Shown here: in pieces, positions 27,255-35,867 of the stretch
Layout of the letters: every line of letters starts with the position of its first letter
Position numbering within the stretch: the stretch's first letter is position 1
From: Renibacterium sp.
Lineage (GTDB): Bacteria > Actinomycetota > Actinomycetes > Actinomycetales > Micrococcaceae
DNA: 64,000 bases
Assembly: GCA_017419405.1 (NCBI GenBank)
Contig: JAFOLH010000001.1
Span: 124,001 to 188,000, forward strand
Direction of reading: 5' to 3'
Position numbers and translations under genes: made by a program
The notes under the pieces: model-generated
Seen by the model: the letters and a program-made list of their open reading frames with translations, nothing else
What the model was told of the DNA's origin: nothing
The model's database searches: none

Positions 27255-27767
27255 TTATCGGGTGTGGTCGGGTGTTTCGAAATTGCGCAACCAAACCGTG
27301 AGCAGCCGTTCCAGCTGTGCGGCATCTTCGGCGGAGAGCGCGTCGAGGAGGCGCCGCTCGTTTTTCATGTGCTCCGTGAAGGCCTGATCGATCAGGCTTT
27401 TGCCGGCTGCGGTCAAACCGACGACCCGGCCACGGCCGTCGTCGGCACGCACCGATCTGACCACCAGGCCGGCCTTTTCCAAGCGGTCGATCCGTTTGGT
27501 GATCGCGCCGGTGGTCACCATGGTGAACCGGGCCAGCTCGCCGGGCGCACGTTCGTAAGGGGCGCCGGCCCGACGCAATGTGGCCAACACATCGAAGTCT
27601 CCTTCGCCCAGGCCGAACCGGCGGTACACCGTGCAGAGTTCTTCGGTCAGGAATCCGGAAAGCCGGTGCAGCCTGCCGATCACCCCCTGCGGACGCACGT
27701 CGAGGTCCGGCCGTTCCTGGCGCCATTCTGCCTGGATCCGGGCAACGTGGTCATGCGGCGTAGTCAT
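27255..27767 (-). CDS. MarR-family regulator
   Basis: A 170-residue MarR protein. The DNA-binding part is GELARFTMVTTGAITKRIDR with the wing RADDGRGRVVGLTAAGK. I start at ATG 27767 (MTTPHDHV); in-frame ATG further up would run through the operator. It is divergent from an EamA transporter, and phased palindromes lie between the two (27780-27818). It most likely represses both. Confidence 0.88.
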   Translation of the reverse strand: MTTPHDHVARIQAEWRQERPDLDVRPQGVIGRLHRLSGFLTEELCTVYRRFGLGEGDFDVLATLRRAGAPYERAPGELARFTMVTTGAITKRIDRLEKAGLVVRSVRADDGRGRVVGLTAAGKSLIDQAFTEHMKNERRLLDALSAEDAAQLERLLTVWLRNFETPDHTR

Positions 27768-27779
27768 GGCAACGATCAT

Positions 27780-27818
27780 AATCTTCCGTGGAAGGTAAGA
27801 TACCTTCCATGGAAGGTA
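27780..27818. promoter_or_regulatory. phased MarR operators overlapping the EamA start
   Basis: TACCTTCCATGGAAGGTA (27801-27818) is a perfect 18-bp palindrome, and a second, imperfect copy is centred at about 27788, 21 bp away (ATCTTCC, GT, GGAAGGTA). The ATG of the EamA gene (27809) is the centre of the perfect copy. A bound regulator would block both transcription and the start region. Confidence 0.75.
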
Positions 27819-28786
27819 ATTTTCGGTGGGCACTCGTCGCGGCCATCGCGCCGATCGCCTGGGGCAGCAATTATTTCGTCACCAAGCAATTGCTGCCAGC
27901 GGACTATCCGCTTTACGGAGCTGCGATCCGCGCCCTGCCGGCCGGAATTCTGCTGCTGCTGCTCAGCCGGAGGATTCCGCAGGGCTCATGGTGGTGGAAG
28001 TCGGCGGTCTTGGGCACGCTCAACGTGGCTGCTTTCTTCGTGCTGATCTATGCCGCCGCGCAACTGCTGCCGACCAATGTCGCCTCGACGATCATGGCGA
28101 CCTCGCCGGTGGTGATGATGCTGTTGGCCTGGCTGCTGCTTGCGGACCGGCCAAAGCTGTTGCACCTGTTCGGCGCCGCCTTGGGCATCGGGGGAGTGTG
28201 CTTGATGCTGTTCAGTGCGGAAGCCCCGGCGCGCCCGCTCGGCGTGCTGGCCTCGGTGGCCGCAATGCTGATGTCTTCGCTCGGCTACGTGCTGGCCAAG
28301 AAATGGAGCTCCGGAATCGACATCATGGCCCTGAGTTCCTGGCAGCTGCTGGCCGGCGGGATCGTGCTGCTCCCGGTGGCAATGCTCTTTGAAGGCGCTC
28401 CGCCGGCTTTGGACGGGGCGGCGCTTTGGGGCTTCGGCTATGTCACCATCGTGGCGACCGCACTGGCCTATGTGGCCTGGTTCTCCGGTCTGCGGCACCT
28501 GGGCGCCGGGAGCGTCGGCTTGATCGGGTTGCTCAATCCGGTGACCGGGGTGTTGCTCGGTACGCTGATCGCCGGCGAAGCCTTGGGGGCACAGCAGGCC
28601 GGCGGCTTGCTGCTGGTGCTGGCGGGCGTGCTGCTCGGGCAGCCGGTGGCCGCGAAGCTGCTCCGGCGCCGTCGTGCCCGGCCGGACGAGAGCTCGCCCA
28701 GCGGGTCTACTGGCCCGGTTGAATCGATTCGACCGGTCGCGCCGGACCCCGCACGGCCGAAGTCCTCGCTTCGATCGCCCGGATGA
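27809..28786 (+). CDS. EamA/DMT-family transporter
   Basis: A 325-residue membrane protein with ten predicted helices in two EamA halves (APIAWGSNYFVTKQLLP at the start; the second half begins about residue 150). It should export or import small metabolites; substrate unknown. I chose ATG 27809; a GTG at 27788 is also in frame but has no ribosome site. Its last 80 nt overlap the convergent dehydrogenase gene, and its C-terminal tail is Pro/Ser rich. Confidence 0.87.
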   Translation: MEGNFRWALVAAIAPIAWGSNYFVTKQLLPADYPLYGAAIRALPAGILLLLLSRRIPQGSWWWKSAVLGTLNVAAFFVLIYAAAQLLPTNVASTIMATSPVVMMLLAWLLLADRPKLLHLFGAALGIGGVCLMLFSAEAPARPLGVLASVAAMLMSSLGYVLAKKWSSGIDIMALSSWQLLAGGIVLLPVAMLFEGAPPALDGAALWGFGYVTIVATALAYVAWFSGLRHLGAGSVGLIGLLNPVTGVLLGTLIAGEALGAQQAGGLLLVLAGVLLGQPVAAKLLRRRRARPDESSPSGSTGPVESIRPVAPDPARPKSSLRSPG

Positions 28787-29630
28787 CGGCGGCCATGTCG
28801 GCGCTGCCGTGCCCCAAGGCGTCGGTCTCGGCGAACAGGGCATGGCAGGCATCCAGAACCGGCGTGGCGATGCCGGCGGCCCGGGCCGCCGAGGCGATGA
28901 ACTGGTTGTTCTTCAACACATCGGCGATCGCGGCCTGCGCGGCGAAATCGGATTCCACCAGCTTCTCCGATTTGATCCGCGAAACGCTGCTGGACATCGG
29001 GCCGGAATCCAGGATGCCACGCAGCTGCTGCAGGTCCAGGCCCTGTTGCTCGGCGAAATGGAAGGATTCGGCCAACCCGGTCACGGTGCTGATCAGGAAG
29101 ATGTTGACCGAAAGCTTCATCATGAGCGCTGCCGGAACCGCGCCGCAGACTACGGTCTCCCGACAGATCGGGGCCAGCAGCGGCCGGACCTCGGCCACCA
29201 CCTCGTCCGGACCGGCCAGCATGCCGATCAGCTCGCCCGCTTCGGCGGGTTTCCGGGAGCCGGAAACCGGCGCCTCCAGATAGGAGCCGCCGGCGGCGAG
29301 GATCTCGGTTTCCAGGCCGAGCGAATACTCCGGAGGCGTGGTCCCCATGTGCACGATCACCCGGTCCCGGACGTTTTCCGCGAACTCCTCGGTGCCCCGG
29401 CCGAGGACCGAGTCGATGGCACCGCCATTGGCCAGCATCATGATGGTGACCCGGGCGCTGCGGAATACTTCGGCAGCATCGGCTGCCGCGCGGGCACCCG
29501 CGGCCAGAAGTGCCGCGGATTTTTCCGGCCGACGATTCCAGATCAGCAGATCGGTGCCGGCATCGACCAGGTTCCGGGCCATCGGCTCGCCCATGATGCC
29601 GATGCCGATGAATCCCACAGTTGTTCGCAT
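28707..29630 (-). CDS. NAD(P)-dependent dehydrogenase, 3-hydroxyisobutyrate-like
   Basis: A 307-residue beta-hydroxyacid dehydrogenase. The Rossmann start is GFIGIGIMGEPMARNL, the substrate loop YLEAPVSGSRKPAEAG, and the catalytic Lys lies in LMMKLSVNIF. The tail has a C-terminal helical domain of usual length. It oxidises or reduces a 3-hydroxyacid or similar carbonyl compound with NAD(P). The gene stands alone, convergent with the EamA gene. Confidence 0.9.
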   Translation of the reverse strand: MRTTVGFIGIGIMGEPMARNLVDAGTDLLIWNRRPEKSAALLAAGARAAADAAEVFRSARVTIMMLANGGAIDSVLGRGTEEFAENVRDRVIVHMGTTPPEYSLGLETEILAAGGSYLEAPVSGSRKPAEAGELIGMLAGPDEVVAEVRPLLAPICRETVVCGAVPAALMMKLSVNIFLISTVTGLAESFHFAEQQGLDLQQLRGILDSGPMSSSVSRIKSEKLVESDFAAQAAIADVLKNNQFIASAARAAGIATPVLDACHALFAETDALGHGSADMAAVIRAIEARTSAVRGPARPVESIQPGQ

Positions 29631-29777
29631 GACTCTGTTCTAGCCGAGATTCCTTCCGGAAAACAGGTCCAAACGGGCAGGAAACGCCCAGCCCGTTCCG
29701 GCTCGGCCGCATCGATATTTCGCAATTGACCGGCTGAAGGGCCTTGTCAGCGTGGTCGTTGCCGGATTCAATGAGGC

Positions 29778-30527
29778 ATGAGCCTTATCGATCCGTCCGC
29801 AGCGGCCCGGGAGCGGGCCGCCCGGAAACGCGGCCCGCTGCCTCTGCTGGTCAGCGGGGCGCTTTTGATCGGCTTCGGCGGATTCGCCGGGTACGGTTGG
29901 TCGGAATTCGCGGCCGGCGGGTTCGACGCGGCTCCCGAAGTGCTCTCGTTGGTCGCGATCCCGCTGGGCATGACCGGCAGCATCATCTCATTCATCGCCT
30001 GGTCGGCGATGTCGTTGCGGCGGGAACGGTTCAACGTGGGGCTGGGCCTCGGCCTGATTCTGCTCGGTTTCGGCTCGGTGTTCCTGTGGACCGCGAGTTC
30101 TGCCGAGGCAGCGCGCTCGGACACCTCGGTGCTTTGGATTGTCGGTTCGGCCGCGCTGGCGGTCGCGGCGTTGCTGATTCTGCTCAGTGTGCTCGGTTCG
30201 GTCAGGCGGGCCGGCCGCGGCCGTTTGGAGGAACAGATCATGCGCAATGGCCGAGAGACCGTTGCCGCGGTCTCCGATCAGGGGTACGTCCGGTTCCGGG
30301 AGAGCGCCAATATCCTGACCACGGTGACTTTCACTTTCCATGACGCCGAAGGCCGGCAGCGTTGGGTGCGCCGAAGCATGTTGATCAGCGAAAACGCCCC
30401 GGTGCTCAATGGGCAGAAAACCCGACTCTGGTATGACCCGATGGAGCCGGGCAATGAGAAGAAGATCGTGGTCGAGATGGCCCGGAGCTCGAAAGTCTTC
30501 AGCCGGGCACCGGGGACTCAGGCGTAA
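29778..30527 (+). CDS. DUF3592-like membrane protein
   Basis: A 249-residue protein with about four predicted helices in the first 145 residues, followed by a soluble domain containing NILTTVTFTFHDAEGRQRWV and KTRLWYDPMEPGNEKKIVVE. This C-terminal pattern (modifiable field, then VxYDPxxP) is that of DUF3592 proteins. Function unknown. It overlaps the convergent flavin reductase by 10 nt. Confidence 0.75.
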   Translation: MSLIDPSAAARERAARKRGPLPLLVSGALLIGFGGFAGYGWSEFAAGGFDAAPEVLSLVAIPLGMTGSIISFIAWSAMSLRRERFNVGLGLGLILLGFGSVFLWTASSAEAARSDTSVLWIVGSAALAVAALLILLSVLGSVRRAGRGRLEEQIMRNGRETVAAVSDQGYVRFRESANILTTVTFTFHDAEGRQRWVRRSMLISENAPVLNGQKTRLWYDPMEPGNEKKIVVEMARSSKVFSRAPGTQA

Positions 30528-31168
30528 CGCTCTTCCGGAATCGATGCGAGCACCGACTCGGCGGTGCGTGGGGCCAAACCGTACAGCTGCTGGAAACTCA
30601 TGATCATCGGATTCCAGACATCCGGATCGATCCGATTGGCATGTCCGGCGAGCTGCAACTCGGGCCGGACGTGCACGGCGAGCACCTCGAGTTCCACGCT
30701 CAGGATCTTTCCCGCCTGCTCGGGCAGATCGGACATCAGGGGCGTGGCACCGACCAATCTGGTTTCCTGGTGCACCGGGCATTGCTCGATCCTCGGGGTG
30801 CTGATTTCGGTGCTGGGCAGGAAAACCAGGCCGGCCCGGCCGGCCTTGTCCGGCACATAGCGGTAGCCGCGTTTCGCCTTGCCTTCCGAGAGCACCGGAT
30901 TCCCCGTGGTCAAGGCCAGGGCGTTGACCATTCCGCTCTGTTCCGCGGAGGGCAGATTGAGCACGCATTCGCCGGTGCGCAGCAGGTTTTTGGCCGTCTG
31001 CGAACTCGAGCTGATGCCGATCACGGCTCGTTGCGCCAACCAGAACACCGAGGAGATCGGCGCGACGTTCACGCTGCCGGTCTCGTTGAGCGTGCTGACC
31101 AAGAGCACCGGGGTTCCGAAATACAGGATCGACGGTGCGATCCGGCGGTGTTTGGCAGAGAACGGCAT
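30518..31168 (-). CDS. flavin reductase family protein
   Basis: A 216-residue flavin-reductase-fold protein (split barrel). It shows YFGTPVLLVSTLNETGSVNV, then WLAQRAVIGISSSSQTAKNL, GECVLNLP and the later SVELEVLAVHV, which match FMN-binding flavin reductase-like proteins. It reduces FMN/FAD or binds FMN. I start at ATG 31168; frame continues up to 31294 but would enter the next gene's 3' end. The flavoenzyme gene lies just upstream on the same strand. Confidence 0.85.
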   Translation of the reverse strand: MPFSAKHRRIAPSILYFGTPVLLVSTLNETGSVNVAPISSVFWLAQRAVIGISSSSQTAKNLLRTGECVLNLPSAEQSGMVNALALTTGNPVLSEGKAKRGYRYVPDKAGRAGLVFLPSTEISTPRIEQCPVHQETRLVGATPLMSDLPEQAGKILSVELEVLAVHVRPELQLAGHANRIDPDVWNPMIMSFQQLYGLAPRTAESVLASIPEERYA

Positions 31169-31244
31169 ATGCCAAGTCTGCAGCTTCGACCCGGTCCGCG
31201 CTGGCGGAAATCGGACGGAGCGCTCCGCCGCTGGAAGATTCGGC

Positions 31245-33239
31245 TCAGAGCGCGGCGGCCAGTTCTGTCGCCTGTTTGATCGCACGTTTGGCATCGAGTT
31301 CCGCGGCGACGTCCGCCCCGCCGATCACATGCGAGGCGCCAGCGGACAGCTCGCGCACCGAGTCCTGGCCGGCGCACAGGATGATCGAATCGACCTCGAG
31401 CAGCCGGGTGCTGCCATCCGGCAGGCCCAGGTGCAGACCGGCGTCGTCGATCTTCTGGTAGGCCACACCGCCGATCAACTCCACCTTGCTGGCCCGCAGC
31501 GCGGCCCGGTGCACCCAGCCGGAGGTCTTGCCCAATCCGGCGCCGAAGGAACTGGTCTTGCGCTGCAGCAGGAACAGTTCGCGTCGCGGGGGAGCGGCGA
31601 CCGCGGTGCCCAATCCGCCCACCACGTCTGCGCCGTCGCTCACGCCCCAGCGGGTCTGCCATTCGGCAAGCGATTCATGCGGTTCGTGCAGCAGGTATTC
31701 GCCCACGTCATAACCGATTCCGCCGGCGCCGATGATCGCGACCCGACGGCCGGCGGTCTTCTCGCCGCGGAGCAGTTCGTCGTAGCGGATCACCGAGGGG
31801 TGGTCGACGCCGGGAATCTGCGGCACCCGGGCCTTCACCCCGGTGGCCAGCACCACGTCGTCGAACCCGGAGAGCAGTTGTTCCGATGCGGTGGTGGAAA
31901 GCCGTACCTGGACGCCCAGGACTTCCAGCCGCCGGGTGTAATACCGCAGGGTCTGCGCGAATTCCTCTTTGCCCGGGATCTGCATCGCGAGGCGGAATTG
32001 GCCGCCGAGCTCGGCCCGGGCCTCGAACAAAGTCACCGCATGGCCGCGTTCGGCGAGTCCCACCGCGGCGGAGAGCCCGGCTGGTCCGGCGCCGACCACA
32101 GCTATCGATTTGCGCCGTTGCGGGGGTACCGGGAGCAGCTGCAAACGGGTTTCCCGGCCGGCCCGGGGGTTCACCATGCAGCTGGCCTTCTGGTTCGCGA
32201 AGGTATGGTCCAGGCAAGCCTGGTTGCAAGCGATGCAGACGTTGATTTCATCAGCTCGGCCAGCCGCCGCCTTGTTCACGAACTGCGGGTCCGCCAGGAA
32301 AGGGCGGGCCATGGAGATCAGATCCGCGTTGCCTTCGGCCAGCACTTGCTCCGCGGTCTCCGGGGTGTTGATCCGGTTCGAGGCGACCACCGGGATGCCG
32401 ACGGCGGCCTTGAGCTTCCCGCTCCAGGCGGCGAACGCGGCGCGCGGTACCGAGGTCACGATGGTCGGCACGCGGGCCTCATGCCAGCCGATGCCGGTAT
32501 TGAAGAAGCTCGCCCCGGCGGCTTCGATCTTCTGCGCGAGTTCCAGGATTTCGGTCCAGGTCTGCCCATCCGGAACCAGGTCCAGCAGCGAGATCCGGTA
32601 GCTGATCAAGAAGTCGGGACCCATTGCTTCGCGGATCCGGCGCACGATTTCCACCGGGAAGCGCATCCGGTTCTGCGCGCTGCCGCCCCAGGAATCGGTC
32701 CGGTTGTTGGTGTGCCGGGCCAGGAACTGATTGATCAGATAACCTTCGGAACCCATGATCTCGACGCCGTCGTAACCGGCTGAGCGCGCCAACCTGGCGG
32801 TTCTGAGATAGGCCCGGATGGTGCGTTCCACGCCTCGGCTGGAGAGGGCCCGGGGCCGGAACGGGGTGATCGGGGATTTGATCTTCGAGGCGCCCCGGCT
32901 CAATGGCTGGTACCCGTACCGGCCGGCGTGCAGGATCTGCAGCGCGATCAGTCCGCCTTCAGCGTGCACCGCATCGGTGATGATCCGGTGTTTCCGGGCC
33001 GTGCGTTCGGTGCGCAGCATGGAGCCGGCCGGCAGCAGCGCGCCTTCCAGGTTCGGCGCGAAACCGCCGGTGATCAGCAAAGCCGCACCGCCGGCGGCGC
33101 GCTCGGCGAAGTAGGCGGCGAGTTCCGGAAAGTGTTTCGCCCGGTCTTCCATGCCGGTGTGCATCGAACCCATGATGACCCGATTGCGCAGGGTCACCGA
33201 GCCCAGCTGCAGGGGTTCGAGCAAGTGCGGGTAGGTCAT
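31245..33239 (-). CDS. old-yellow-enzyme/FAD oxidoreductase, 2,4-dienoyl-CoA-reductase-like
   Basis: A 664-residue flavoprotein with two parts. Residues 1-360 form an OYE-like TIM barrel (LQLGSVTLRNRVIMGSM, GYDGVEIMGSEGYLINQF), then a 4Fe-4S-type cysteine set CIACNQACLDHTF and a C-terminal FAD/NAD domain with SIAVVGAGPAGLSAAVGLAE and IGAGGIGYDVGEYL. This order matches the FadH/2,4-dienoyl-CoA reductase and dimethylamine dehydrogenase group. ATG 33239 overlaps the PadR stop in ATGA. Substrate uncertain. Confidence 0.9.
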   Translation of the reverse strand: MTYPHLLEPLQLGSVTLRNRVIMGSMHTGMEDRAKHFPELAAYFAERAAGGAALLITGGFAPNLEGALLPAGSMLRTERTARKHRIITDAVHAEGGLIALQILHAGRYGYQPLSRGASKIKSPITPFRPRALSSRGVERTIRAYLRTARLARSAGYDGVEIMGSEGYLINQFLARHTNNRTDSWGGSAQNRMRFPVEIVRRIREAMGPDFLISYRISLLDLVPDGQTWTEILELAQKIEAAGASFFNTGIGWHEARVPTIVTSVPRAAFAAWSGKLKAAVGIPVVASNRINTPETAEQVLAEGNADLISMARPFLADPQFVNKAAAGRADEINVCIACNQACLDHTFANQKASCMVNPRAGRETRLQLLPVPPQRRKSIAVVGAGPAGLSAAVGLAERGHAVTLFEARAELGGQFRLAMQIPGKEEFAQTLRYYTRRLEVLGVQVRLSTTASEQLLSGFDDVVLATGVKARVPQIPGVDHPSVIRYDELLRGEKTAGRRVAIIGAGGIGYDVGEYLLHEPHESLAEWQTRWGVSDGADVVGGLGTAVAAPPRRELFLLQRKTSSFGAGLGKTSGWVHRAALRASKVELIGGVAYQKIDDAGLHLGLPDGSTRLLEVDSIILCAGQDSVRELSAGASHVIGGADVAAELDAKRAIKQATELAAAL

Positions 33240-33808
33240 GGCTTCTCCTGCGGTGTCGGGGTGGAGTGCGCGGGGTCGCGGTCCAGCAGTTCCAGCATTT
33301 CTTCGCACCAGGCGATGTACCCGGTTTCGGTGCGGATTCCGCCGCGCAACACCAGATACGGTGGAAGCCGTGCGGCATCCAGGGCTTCCGGATCCGGGTA
33401 GTTGCGGGCGGCTTCGGCCAGATAGTAGGCCAACCGTGCGCGGTGCGCTTCGCGTTGCCGCTCGATGTCCAGCCGCACCGCGGTCGGGTCGCCGAAGTTC
33501 ATGCCGCGGATCTTCACCGCGAATTCACTGCGCGGCTGTTCCGTGGGAGTCGGTTCCCTGGTCCACTCATGCAGCGCCCGGCGGCCGGCGTCGGTCAAGC
33601 GGTAGACCTTCCGGCCAGGTTTCCCGGCGCCTGCCTGCAGCTCTGCGGCGAGCTCCCCGGAATTCTCCATTTTGGCGAGCAGCTGGTAGATCTGCTGATG
33701 GCTGGCTTGCCAGAAGAAGCCCAGGGATTTGTCGAAACGGCGCGCCAGGTCATAGCCGCTGGCCGCCTTTTCGGCGAGCGAGACCAGGATTGCGTGCTTC
33801 AATGCCAT
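33236..33808 (-). CDS. PadR-family regulator
   Basis: A 190-residue regulator with an N-terminal PadR winged helix: HAILVSLAEKAASGYDLARR, then FFWQASHQQIYQLLAKMENS and a wing PGRKVYRLTDAG. The C-terminal part is a helical dimerisation region. It sits directly before the FAD oxidoreductase (ATGA overlap), so it is co-transcribed with it and probably represses the operon from the palindrome at 33822-33839. Confidence 0.9.
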   Translation of the reverse strand: MALKHAILVSLAEKAASGYDLARRFDKSLGFFWQASHQQIYQLLAKMENSGELAAELQAGAGKPGRKVYRLTDAGRRALHEWTREPTPTEQPRSEFAVKIRGMNFGDPTAVRLDIERQREAHRARLAYYLAEAARNYPDPEALDAARLPPYLVLRGGIRTETGYIAWCEEMLELLDRDPAHSTPTPQEKP

Positions 33809-33821
33809 GCATCAAGTTTCA

Positions 33822-33839
33822 TATGCAATAACTTGCATA
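33822..33839. promoter_or_regulatory. PadR operator palindrome
   Basis: TATGCAA-TAAC-TTGCATA (33822-33839) is a perfect 7-bp inverted repeat with 4-nt spacer, just upstream of the PadR start. It fits the general ATG(N)CAT dyad of PadR sites. Confidence 0.65.
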
Positions 33840-33980
33840 GTCAAGCGTCGGGCCGATTTTTCGAATGTGTCCCAGACGACAGTCCGGGCGGAAATGATTT
33901 TGCGGCATCGCCGGTTGCTCCCTGGTGGAAGACGCGATTCCGATTTGAATGCCCGGTCCCGGGTGCCTGAGGAGGCAGCT

Positions 33981-34901
33981 ATGTCCAGATTCGTCCAATA
34001 TGAAGAATTCGGTGGCCCCGAGGTTCTGCAGATCGTCAATGTGGCCGATCCGGAGCCCGGTCCCGGAGAAATCCGGATCAAGGTGGCGGCTGCCGGGCTC
34101 AACCCGGTGGACTTCAAGATCTTCCACGGCGGACCGATCGCCGAAGCTTTCGGCGCCAGCCTGCCGTCCGGAGTGGGCAATGACTTCGCCGGAGTGGTGG
34201 ACCGCGTCGGCGCCGGCGTTTCGGAGTTTGCGGTGGGCGATGAGGTCTTCGGCGCGGCGCGGAACCATGCGATAGCCGATCTGGTGGTGGTTCCGGTGGA
34301 ATCGGTGCTTCCGCTGCCGGCAGGATTGAGCCTGGAAACCGCTGCTACGCTGTGGGTCGCCGGGCGCACCGCGTGGGCCTTGGTGGAGTCGCTGGAGCTG
34401 ACCGGCCAGGACACGGTGGTGGTCAGCGCTGCTGCGGGCGGGGTCGGCGTATTGGCCGCCCAGTTGGCCAAGCGCAAGGGTGCCACCGTGATCGGCACCG
34501 CGAGCGCCGCGAACCACGAGTACCTGCGCAGCATCGGGGTGCTGCCGGTCGCCTACGGCGAAGGCTCGGCGGACCGGCTGCGCGCCGCCGCCCCGCAAGG
34601 ACTGTCCGCGATGGTCGACGCGCAGGGCGCGGCCAGCATCTCGGCGGCGCTGGCGGCCGGGGTACCGTCGGCCAGGATCGTTTCGGCCGCGGCCCATGCC
34701 CCGGACGAACTCCAGGGTGCCCGTGCGGTCGGCGGCAATGACGCGACGACGGAAGCGCTCGCGGTCGTCGCGCAGCTCGTGGCCGACGGCGCCCTCGAGG
34801 TGCCGATTGACTCGAGGTTCCCGCTGGACCAAGTCCAGCAAGCGTACGTCCGAGCCGAAGGCGGCCACCTGCGCGGCAAGATCGTCGTTTCCCTGGCCTG
34901 A
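33981..34901 (+). CDS. NADP-dependent quinone oxidoreductase, MDR family
   Basis: A 306-residue medium-chain reductase without zinc ligands. The start MSRFVQYEEFGGPEVLQIVNV, then GNDFAGVVDRVG and the nucleotide-binding QDTVVVSAAAGGVGVLAAQL are typical of quinone reductases of the zinc-free MDR group. ATG 33981 follows GAGGAGGC. It is divergent from the PadR gene and may be under the same control. The TGA stop is the first base of an 8-bp tandem repeat. Confidence 0.88.
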   Translation: MSRFVQYEEFGGPEVLQIVNVADPEPGPGEIRIKVAAAGLNPVDFKIFHGGPIAEAFGASLPSGVGNDFAGVVDRVGAGVSEFAVGDEVFGAARNHAIADLVVVPVESVLPLPAGLSLETAATLWVAGRTAWALVESLELTGQDTVVVSAAAGGVGVLAAQLAKRKGATVIGTASAANHEYLRSIGVLPVAYGEGSADRLRAAAPQGLSAMVDAQGAASISAALAAGVPSARIVSAAAHAPDELQGARAVGGNDATTEALAVVAQLVADGALEVPIDSRFPLDQVQQAYVRAEGGHLRGKIVVSLA

Positions 34902-34936
34902 GCCACTGAGCCACTGAGCCACTGAGCCACTGAGCC
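34899..34936. repeat. 8-bp tandem repeat, about 4.75 copies
   Basis: Four complete copies of TGAGCCAC plus TGAGCC in direct array. The first copy contains the stop codon of the quinone reductase gene. Each copy carries a TGA; because 8 is not a multiple of 3 these fall in rotating frames, and all three frames are closed. Confidence 0.8.
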
Positions 34937-34950
34937 GCGCCAACCTCGAC

Positions 34951-35019
34951 GCGCGAGTGCACATTTGCTGCGGGTGTTTTCCGAAAACACCCGCAGCAAA
35001 TGTGCACTCGCGCTTTTTT
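34951..35019. terminator. 30-bp perfect hairpin with T-run
   Basis: A 30-bp perfect stem (34951-34980 and 34984-35013) with a 3-nt loop CCG, then TTTTTT (35014-35019). It lies after the quinone reductase and before the iron box of the heme locus. The stem is far longer than a usual intrinsic terminator, though the T-run supports that role. Confidence 0.7.
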
Positions 35020-35084
35020 GAGCCGTTTGGACTGGGGTCGGGCGGCTGCGAACCGAGGTGCGATGATCGTCACATCGGGTTTAA

Positions 35085-35103
35085 TTAGCTTAGCCTTGCC
35101 TAA
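35085..35103. promoter_or_regulatory. IdeR/DtxR iron box
   Basis: TTAGCTTAGCCTTGCCTAA matches the consensus TTAGGTTAGGCTAACCTAA at 15 of 19 positions. It lies upstream of the secreted protein and HtaA genes. This predicts repression when iron is plentiful. Confidence 0.75.
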
Positions 35104-35328
35104 GTAACGACTGTCGATTAGCCTCGAATCTGTCGGAACTTCGGCGCTCGCCGCCGTTATCGGCAGCGGGAGCCAAGCCCCGCCAATCGCACAGCACGCC
35201 GGAGCGAAAGTCCGTCCAAAGAGTTCCGCTCCGGCTGCTGCGCGGCCCTGACCCGTTGCAATCGCACCGGGGATATCTATCCATGGCATGGCCGGAAAGC
35301 CAGCCTATCGCAGAAAGAATGGTCACCG

Positions 35329-35844
35329 ATGACTCGCACTTCGTTGGTTGGAACACGCTCGAACAAGACTGCACAACGACTCTTCGCCGCGCCGGCTGCC
35401 GCGGTGGCAATCCTGGGCTTGGGCCTGCTCGGCGCGCTTCCGGCACAGGCCGCCGTGACCAATCCGGTCAACGGATCCTCGGTGGCCAGCGGAAGCTCCG
35501 TCACGGTCCAGGGCTCGGTGCCGGCCGGAGCCGGTTTCTACGCGATCTCCAGCTGCAATGTGAACCAGGCTCCCGGAACCGCGTGCAATGGTGACGCCGG
35601 CCGGGCCACCCGGTTGACTGCGGCCACCGGCAACTACACCAACTCGGTGATCGTGGACGGCGAGTTCGACAACTTCAACTTCACCACCCGCCAGCCCGGA
35701 ACCGGCAGCACCACCTGTCTGAACACCGCGAAGGACAACGGCGGCGAGCAGTGCGCCATCGTCGTCTCCTACTACGGCAAGACGCCCACCGGACAGTACG
35801 TCCCGGTCGGGGCCCCGGACGTCGTCAACATCTACGTCGACTGA
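35329..35844 (+). CDS. secreted protein, neocarzinostatin-fold-like
   Basis: A 171-residue secreted protein: basic start, hydrophobic run and AQA cut site at about residue 40. The mature part (about 130 residues) is all beta strands, and its pattern resembles neocarzinostatin-family proteins: VTVQGSVPAGAGFYAISSC, a first cysteine pair with ten residues' separation (C...C around AP), then EFDNFNFTTR and a second cysteine pair. In this family a cleft binds a hydrophobic ligand. In this setting, behind an iron box and before the HtaA gene, a heme-capturing role is my inference. Confidence 0.6.
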   Translation: MTRTSLVGTRSNKTAQRLFAAPAAAVAILGLGLLGALPAQAAVTNPVNGSSVASGSSVTVQGSVPAGAGFYAISSCNVNQAPGTACNGDAGRATRLTAATGNYTNSVIVDGEFDNFNFTTRQPGTGSTTCLNTAKDNGGEQCAIVVSYYGKTPTGQYVPVGAPDVVNIYVD

Positions 35845-35867
35845 TCCTTTTCCGACCTGTCGACCGC

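Larger units (their letters stand above)
34902..35328. other. spacer with repeat, hairpin and iron box
   Basis: A 427-bp spacer without a gene. It holds the 8-bp tandem repeat, the 30-bp hairpin, the IdeR box at 35085-35103 and then about 225 nt of leader before the first heme-locus gene. I see nothing else. Confidence 0.5.

Noticed and set aside
27788-27811. GTG 27788 as start of the EamA gene
   Set aside because: It has no ribosome site and would place operator DNA inside the coding region; ATG 27809 fits family starts better.
34899-34936. CRISPR-like array
   Set aside because: The unit is only 8 bp, with no spacers and no cas genes.
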